In this document: positions 43,774-47,996 of the stretch, in pieces | How the letters are laid out: every line of letters starts with the position of its first letter | Numbering within the stretch: position 1 is the stretch's first letter | Origin: an uncultured Lachnospiraceae bacterium | GTDB taxonomy: Bacteria > Bacillota > Clostridia > Lachnospirales > Lachnospiraceae | Length of the DNA stretch: 47,996 nt | Direction of reading: 5' to 3' | Assembly: GCA_902766735.1 (NCBI GenBank) | Contig: CACXEU010000030.1 | Location: 1 to 47,996, forward strand | Notes under the pieces: model-generated | Seen by the model: the letters and a program-made list of their open reading frames with translations, nothing else | Told to the model about the DNA's origin: nothing | Database searches by the model: none | Translations under genes and position numbers: made by a program

Positions 43774-44442
43774 TTATCTTTCTTCTAAACGTATAAACAT
43801 CATAAAAAAGCAAATCATCAACAATGCAGAGCAAAATAAAATAGCCTGTTCCCGAAATGCTTTAATCATCAAACTTCCAATAATTGCTCCGATGACAAAA
43901 AACAATATAATTCCAAAATATAATCCTGCTTTTCTTAAATAAGGCTTTTCCCTTGTCAGGATATATTCATTCAGATTCTGGGTTCCGCTTCGCAAATTTC
44001 CAATGCACATGGTTGTTGCAATTCCATTGCCATGAATGCTTCGAAAACTTTCCACCTGAATTCCACAGGCGAAAGACGTCAAAGTGTTGGCAATCAGACT
44101 GAAACCTGCCGGAATGGCTGCCACTCCAAACAGAATGACCGCTTCCATTAACACGGCAATCTGCCGCCAATGAATCTGTTGAATCTCTGTGGTTTTATGT
44201 CGCACAATATCTGCCAAAATGATTCCAATGGTAAAGGCCAGCACCGGGCTAAAGTAGTGAAGTGCCACCATAAATTCCCGATTAATCAAATGGATCCCAA
44301 ACAATAAAATATTTCCTGTCTGGGCATTGGCAAATACCTGGTCTCTGCAAAGGTAAGAATAGGCATCCATAAACCCACCGGACAATGCCAATACCATTCC
44401 TAGCAATATTGATTCTGACATCTGTTTTGCTGTATGTTTCAT
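43774..44442 (-). CDS. YoaK/DUF1275-family membrane protein
   Basis: 222 residues with about six membrane helices. It shows the DUF1275 pattern: SGGFMDAYSYL, VFANAQTGNIL and the central FRSIHGNGIATTMCIGNLRSG loop. Function unknown; the family is found widely in bacteria. Its start overlaps the end of the MFS/spermidine-synthase-like gene by 4 bp (ATGA). Confidence 0.9.
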   Translation of the reverse strand: MKHTAKQMSESILLGMVLALSGGFMDAYSYLCRDQVFANAQTGNILLFGIHLINREFMVALHYFSPVLAFTIGIILADIVRHKTTEIQQIHWRQIAVLMEAVILFGVAAIPAGFSLIANTLTSFACGIQVESFRSIHGNGIATTMCIGNLRSGTQNLNEYILTREKPYLRKAGLYFGIILFFVIGAIIGSLMIKAFREQAILFCSALLMICFFMMFIRLEER

Positions 44443-46052
44443 AATACCTGCTCCATTAATCCATGTATTCCATCTCTTTCATAAATGTCTTTATAGTACT
44501 TTAGCTCTTCCTGAATAATCTCATCAATCATCTGCATTCCCAATAATTCCACCGGTGCCTGATCATCCGTGAGCAATCGTTTTCCCGGCTGATAGGTTTT
44601 CAGGTTTTCATGCACCATGGCCATCATTCCCTGCAGTTCCTCATTCTTTTCCTTCTGCAAATTTTCCTCGTAGGTTTTCAGCATCTCTTCCTTGTTTGAT
44701 GCAAACAACTCCCGGTTTGTGGACCCATTTACATCCACAGTGTACACCTCTCGAAATACATGACTAATGGTATCAGAAATATAATCATTAATACTTCCGC
44801 TTTTTGATCCACGCATATTCATATTGACCACCATGACACCATCCTCCGTCAAATGTTCCTTCACTAACGTGAAAAATTCAATTGAGGACATCTGAAACGG
44901 AATGGTAATATCCTGATATGCATCCACCATAATCACATCGTACTTCTGGTCCACAGCAGCCAGATATGCCCGTCCATCGTAAGTCGTCACTTCCACATTT
45001 TCCGGAAGATTAAAATATTGTTCTGAAAGTTTCGTGATTTTTTCATCAATCTCTACCCCTTCTAAATGCATCCCCTTAAAATAGCGGGAGCATTGGGTTG
45101 CAAAAGTTCCTGTTCCCATTCCAAGAATCAAAACATTCATCTTTTTCTTTTCGTGAACCCCTGCCATAAAAGGTGCCGCCATGGCGTAATCATAATAAAG
45201 TCCTGTCAGCTTGTCATCCTTCATATACACGGACTGAACCCCAAACAAAACATTGGTAGACAATACCACCTTTTCCTCATCCTCAGCCACCTGCAGGTAA
45301 TTATAAACCGACTCCCCTTCATAAACCAATTTATCCTGCCAAAATGCAAAACTATTATCCCTTCCCACAATGCAACAAACTAAAAAGATTGCCATCCCTA
45401 CAGGAAGTTTTTTCACCCGCTTCAGCGGCGTTTTTGCGCTGATGAAGTAAATAGCCGATAAAATCAGCAAAATCCCTGAGAACGCCAAAAATGTGATGGA
45501 TGTACCTACTGCCGGAATCGTCACAAAGGTTGGAACAAAAGTTCCGATGATGCTTCCGATGGTATTGGACGCGTTGAGATACCCAACCGTCTTCCCATTA
45601 TCATCCAAAGAATCCACCGAATACTTCACCAAGGATGGCGTAACAGTTCCCAGTAAAAACAACGGGAAAACAAAAATTACCATACATGCCGCAAAGGCAG
45701 CAATAATCAGGAAATTATTATTGACCGTAAAAACAAGCAACGCAGAAATTCCGATAATCAAATAACGCCCCAGCACCGGAATCAAAGCAATCCAGATGGC
45801 TGCAACGATAATCCTTCCATACAATCGATCCGGATTCGGATCCCGATCCGCAGATTTTCCTCCGTAGATGTTTCCCAATGCCATGGCAATCATGATGGTT
45901 CCAATGATAATCGTCCAGACAATCTGGGAAGAACTAAAATATGGTGCCAGAAGTCTGCTTGCACCGAGTTCCACTGCCATGACAGACATTCCCGCAAAAA
46001 ATTCCGTCAGATATAAATAAATTTTTCGTTTTAAAATTGCGTGTTCCTGCAT
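44439..46052 (-). CDS. Fused membrane / spermidine-synthase-like protein
   Basis: 537 residues. The N-terminal half (about 10-230) has seven to eight membrane helices; the C-terminal half (about 300-480) is a spermidine-synthase-like Rossmann methyltransferase fold with LGMGTG (310-315), EGVEIDEKI, DGRAYL and VDAYQ motifs. Such fused proteins are widespread and may act as polyamine aminopropyl transferases or related enzymes; the substrate is uncertain. It is followed by the YoaK gene with an ATGA overlap. Confidence 0.9.
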   Translation of the reverse strand: MQEHAILKRKIYLYLTEFFAGMSVMAVELGASRLLAPYFSSSQIVWTIIIGTIMIAMALGNIYGGKSADRDPNPDRLYGRIIVAAIWIALIPVLGRYLIIGISALLVFTVNNNFLIIAAFAACMVIFVFPLFLLGTVTPSLVKYSVDSLDDNGKTVGYLNASNTIGSIIGTFVPTFVTIPAVGTSITFLAFSGILLILSAIYFISAKTPLKRVKKLPVGMAIFLVCCIVGRDNSFAFWQDKLVYEGESVYNYLQVAEDEEKVVLSTNVLFGVQSVYMKDDKLTGLYYDYAMAAPFMAGVHEKKKMNVLILGMGTGTFATQCSRYFKGMHLEGVEIDEKITKLSEQYFNLPENVEVTTYDGRAYLAAVDQKYDVIMVDAYQDITIPFQMSSIEFFTLVKEHLTEDGVMVVNMNMRGSKSGSINDYISDTISHVFREVYTVDVNGSTNRELFASNKEEMLKTYEENLQKEKNEELQGMMAMVHENLKTYQPGKRLLTDDQAPVELLGMQMIDEIIQEELKYYKDIYERDGIHGLMEQVL

Positions 46053-46064
46053 TTCTTCTCCATT

Positions 46065-46742
46065 CTATTTTTCGCTGATTTCTGTAAGGTATTGATGAAT
46101 TCCTTCCACAATTCCCTCAGAAATCCTTTTCTGATATTCCTCGTTCTTAAGTTTCTTTCCTTCCTGTTTTGAAGACAAAAAGCCCACTTCCACCAGGCAG
46201 GAAGGTACCTTAGAATTTCTAACCACGTAAAAATCACTATCTACGTGAATCTTCCGATCATTGGACTCAGTCACGTCAAGAACATTTTTTTGCAGGGCTT
46301 TCGCAAGCACTGCACTGTTCCCATTTAATTCCTGATTACAATAAGTTTCGATTCCGTATGCCTCTGTATTTTCTGCCCAATTCAAATGAACACTAACAAA
46401 TACGTCTCCATTGTAAACTCTGGAGCAAAGCACTCTGTCACCCAAGGAAACCAGGGAATCATCCTCTCTTGTCAACACAACAACATATCCTTGCTCCTCT
46501 AATTCCTTCTGTACTTCCTTTACAATATTGAATGTAATATCTTTTTCATAAGGACTTCCCGTTCCGCACCCCGGATCCGTTCCTCCATGCCCCGCATCCA
46601 GAACAACTACTTTTTTCCCACCGTTAAAGTAACTGCTCCATAATCTTGCCACGCCCCATTTCTGATCAATCATCAGGAGTGCAGCGCCAATCACCAATAG
46701 TATTATGACCACAAGAATTCTCTTGCTTTTTTTCTTTTTCAT
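46065..46742 (-). CDS. N-acetylmuramoyl-L-alanine amidase
   Basis: 225 residues. A single N-terminal membrane anchor (about 8-26), then an Amidase_3 domain (about 44-222) with Zn ligands in LDAGHGG (H52), E66, VSVHLN (H119) and the catalytic Glu in CLVEVGFLS (E185). It cuts the amide bond between muramic acid and the peptide stem of peptidoglycan. The anchor places it outside the membrane. It ends 13 bp before the MFS/spermidine-synthase gene. Confidence 0.94.
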   Translation of the reverse strand: MKKKKSKRILVVIILLVIGAALLMIDQKWGVARLWSSYFNGGKKVVVLDAGHGGTDPGCGTGSPYEKDITFNIVKEVQKELEEQGYVVVLTREDDSLVSLGDRVLCSRVYNGDVFVSVHLNWAENTEAYGIETYCNQELNGNSAVLAKALQKNVLDVTESNDRKIHVDSDFYVVRNSKVPSCLVEVGFLSSKQEGKKLKNEEYQKRISEGIVEGIHQYLTEISEK

Positions 46743-46758
46743 CGTCTTCTCCCAGTAT

Positions 46759-47502
46759 CTATGATATTTTTTCCTTAATTGTCTGTTTCACCTGACAGGT
46801 CTTATCCTTACAATGCGCACACTGCAGGTTTTGATTGGATCCAAACCAAAATCGCTCCGGATACTTCGCATAGATGATTTCCCAATGAATCAACACGACC
46901 ACTGAAGTAAAAAACAAACTCCAGCTGTAAAAGTTTCGTATAAACAGCATCGGCGTAAACATCATAAAATGTCCCCAGTCATAAATTCTGCAATTCACAC
47001 AACATTTATTCTTCATAATAAACGTTTGAAACGGGCAGAAAAATAAAATGCAGATATAATCACACAAAAAATAAAAGACTGTAAGCATCAGCAAATCTGC
47101 ATTGTCCACAATATGAAACAGGTACAAAAGCCCCCAAAAACAATTAAAGGAAAGCCACACCAAAAGAACCCTCCATGCACTGATATTTTGTCGTTGTACA
47201 AAATGTAGCAATTCCAATTCAGAGTAATCCGGTGCTTCCTTGAAATTTTCTTCTTTTCGTTTTCTCAGCGCCATTGTAAGAATTCGTTTTCCCGGAAATA
47301 AATGGATTAGCATTAATCCCATGAATACTGCCCATAACAAGTGCAAGGGAGTCAATCCAAGCTGTGTGAACTTCTTTGTCATGACCCTATATAAAAATGG
47401 CTTATTTATCAGATATGTCACTAAAACAGCAATAAAAATCGACAGCCGTGCTGTCAATTTTATGAAATACTGTGTCAGCATTCGTGTTCGCTGTATTTTC
47501 AT
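46759..47502 (-). CDS. Cys-containing membrane protein of unknown function
   Basis: 247 residues with about five membrane helices. A KCCVNCRIYDWGHF motif in a loop (about residue 170) and a CAHCKDKTC cluster at the C-terminus (about 230-238) suggest metal or Fe-S binding. I recognise it only as an uncharacterised conserved membrane protein. It is the most upstream gene of this minus-strand run, 17 bp from the amidase gene. Confidence 0.75.
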   Translation of the reverse strand: MKIQRTRMLTQYFIKLTARLSIFIAVLVTYLINKPFLYRVMTKKFTQLGLTPLHLLWAVFMGLMLIHLFPGKRILTMALRKRKEENFKEAPDYSELELLHFVQRQNISAWRVLLVWLSFNCFWGLLYLFHIVDNADLLMLTVFYFLCDYICILFFCPFQTFIMKNKCCVNCRIYDWGHFMMFTPMLFIRNFYSWSLFFTSVVVLIHWEIIYAKYPERFWFGSNQNLQCAHCKDKTCQVKQTIKEKIS

Positions 47503-47633
47503 TGTATTTCTCCTCTTTTTTCACTTGTCTCCTTTTATTTTAAGGTACGAAAAACAATCTGTCTACTAGCAAATGCTCCTGTTCCTGCATATTGTCCCGG
47601 TTTTGGGAAAAACTAATAAAAATGGAGGTTTTT

Positions 47634-47666
47634 ATGAAGAAAATAAGAAAAAATAAGTCCGTGTAA
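47634..47666 (+). CDS. Ten-residue leader-like ORF
   Basis: An ATG with ideal ribosome binding site (GGAGG 7 nt upstream) opens MKKIRKNKSV then a stop. It lies just before a stretch of stems, so it could be a leader peptide of an attenuation element; it could also be chance. Confidence 0.3.
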   Translation: MKKIRKNKSV

Positions 47667-47820
47667 ACCATTCCGAAAGGAATCTGGGAAGGCACACCGC
47701 CTCAAAAAAGAAAACCACTTCTTCTCCCACCACTGACCTACAGGGGAATGGCTATCCCAAGGATCATGTTGAGAAATAAGCAGTACTTTTAAAGTGAAAA
47801 AACTGCTCCACCAACAAAAG
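47667..47820. other. Structured intergenic stretch, possible ncRNA
   Basis: Hairpins CCATTCC-GAAA-GGAATCTGG (about 47669-47689), AGGC-ACACC-GCCT and GGGGAATGGCTATCCC follow one another, ending with AGCAGT/ACTGCT. The AAACC-stem-GAAA-stem-GGGA start recalls the first hairpin of a c-di-GMP-I riboswitch, but the rest does not fit. No gene is seen in 47503-47912 apart from the tiny ORF at 47634. A lone AAGGTAC site is at 47542. Confidence 0.35.
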
Positions 47821-47851
47821 GAAACATTTTTAATATTTTTTCAAAAAATGA

Positions 47852-47880
47852 TTGACTTTTATTCCTGAGTATAGTATTAT
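47852..47880 (+). promoter_or_regulatory. Promoter of tRNA-Gly
   Basis: TTGACT (47852-47857) and TATTAT (47875-47880), 17 bp apart, about 33 bp before the tRNA. Confidence 0.7.
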
Positions 47881-47912
47881 ACTTCTTGCGTGTGAAACAC
47901 ACACCAAACAAT

Positions 47913-47984
47913 GCGCGAGTGGCTCAGTGGTGGAGCACCTCCTTGCCAAGGAGGGGGCCGCGGGTTCGATCCCCGTCTCGCGCT
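47913..47984 (+). tRNA. tRNA-Gly (anticodon GCC)
   Basis: 72-nt cloverleaf: acceptor GCGCGAG/CTCGCGC, D-arm GCTC/GAGC, anticodon stem CCTCC/GGAGG with loop TTGCCAA (anticodon GCC), a five-base variable loop, and T-arm GCGGG-TTCGATC-CCCGT. Discriminator base T; the CCA end is not encoded. A T run follows directly, as a terminator. It may be the first gene of a larger tRNA group beyond the window. Confidence 0.97.
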
Positions 47985-47996
47985 TTTTATTTTGCC

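Noticed and set aside
47667..47820. c-di-GMP-I or cobalamin riboswitch
   Set aside because: Only the first hairpin resembles GEMM; the conserved tetraloop-receptor half and the cobalamin core are missing, and there is no gene directly downstream to control except a tRNA with its own promoter.

Overview
The window looks like a chromosome segment from a low-to-moderate GC Clostridia, most likely a Lachnospiraceae gut or rumen anaerobe. The reasons are Gram-positive ribosome binding sites (GGAGG/GGAGA) before nearly every gene, -35/-10 promoters of the main sigma-factor type with 17-18 bp spacing, U-tract hairpin terminators, a NifS/NifU/Rrf2 iron-sulfur set, LuxS, and large secreted carbohydrate-active enzymes with signal peptides and Asn- or Thr-rich linkers. 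Genus is not assignable by eye. Almost everything is on the minus strand; the plus-strand genes are luxS, an ABC-F ATPase with an alpha/beta hydrolase, a SleB-like secreted protein and a tRNA-Gly.

Layout. 1-280: array of 63-bp units with alternating inverted GGGTGCA/TGCACCC sites, then luxS. 1020-5085: two adjacent secreted hydrolases, GH18 (chitinase-type) and GH16 (laminarinase-type), each ending in the same duplicated CBM56-like / beta-gamma-crystallin / ricin-lectin cassette. 5395-9203: a likely operon of two paralogous membrane proteins, phosphofructokinase, a PAP2 phosphatase and a Dabb protein. 9328-12615: an aldose-1-epimerase-like protein, a GlgX/isoamylase-like protein that has lost every catalytic acid, and a DUF4234-like membrane protein. 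12827-15450: ABC-F ATPase and a monoglyceride-lipase-like hydrolase. 15486-25002: a long minus-strand run with gltX, a Kv-type potassium channel, a UvrD-like helicase, a DUF1292 protein, an SH3-domain membrane protein, folC, folP, folB-folK fusion and pheA. 25130-28000: a P-loop kinase, a highly structured non-coding region (98-bp tandem repeat plus a 68-nt perfect palindrome), a SecB-like chaperone and a secreted Fn3-like protein. 28183-33678: an MMPL-type transporter, a lipoprotein full of short glycine-containing repeats, and a TetR regulator. 33842-38029: a 1395-residue secreted double beta-helix (GH55/pectate-lyase-3-like) protein. 38287-38582: a second alternating inverted-site array (AAGGTAC/GTACCTT). 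38728-41830: nifU, nifS, a SleB-like secreted protein and an Rrf2 regulator. 41952-47502: cytidylate-kinase-like protein, metallophosphoesterase preceded by a tiny membrane peptide, a YoaK-like protein, a fused MFS/spermidine-synthase-like protein, an amidase and a Cys-rich membrane protein. 47503-47996: an unexplained structured stretch and tRNA-Gly(GCC).

How the parts fit. The GH16 protein with its beta-1,3-glucan-type binding module, the GH18 protein and the GH55-like double beta-helix protein together suggest attack on beta-1,3-glucan plus chitin, that is fungal or yeast cell wall. The folate genes form one head-to-tail cluster. The Rrf2 gene and nifS share a CCTA-N8/9-TAGG inverted repeat at their promoters, which points to a local Fe-S regulon. 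The most unusual items are the two alternating inverted-site arrays, the catalytically stripped GlgX homologue, the tandem three-hairpin element with its neighbouring giant palindrome, and a SecB-like chaperone encoded directly behind a secreted protein gene.
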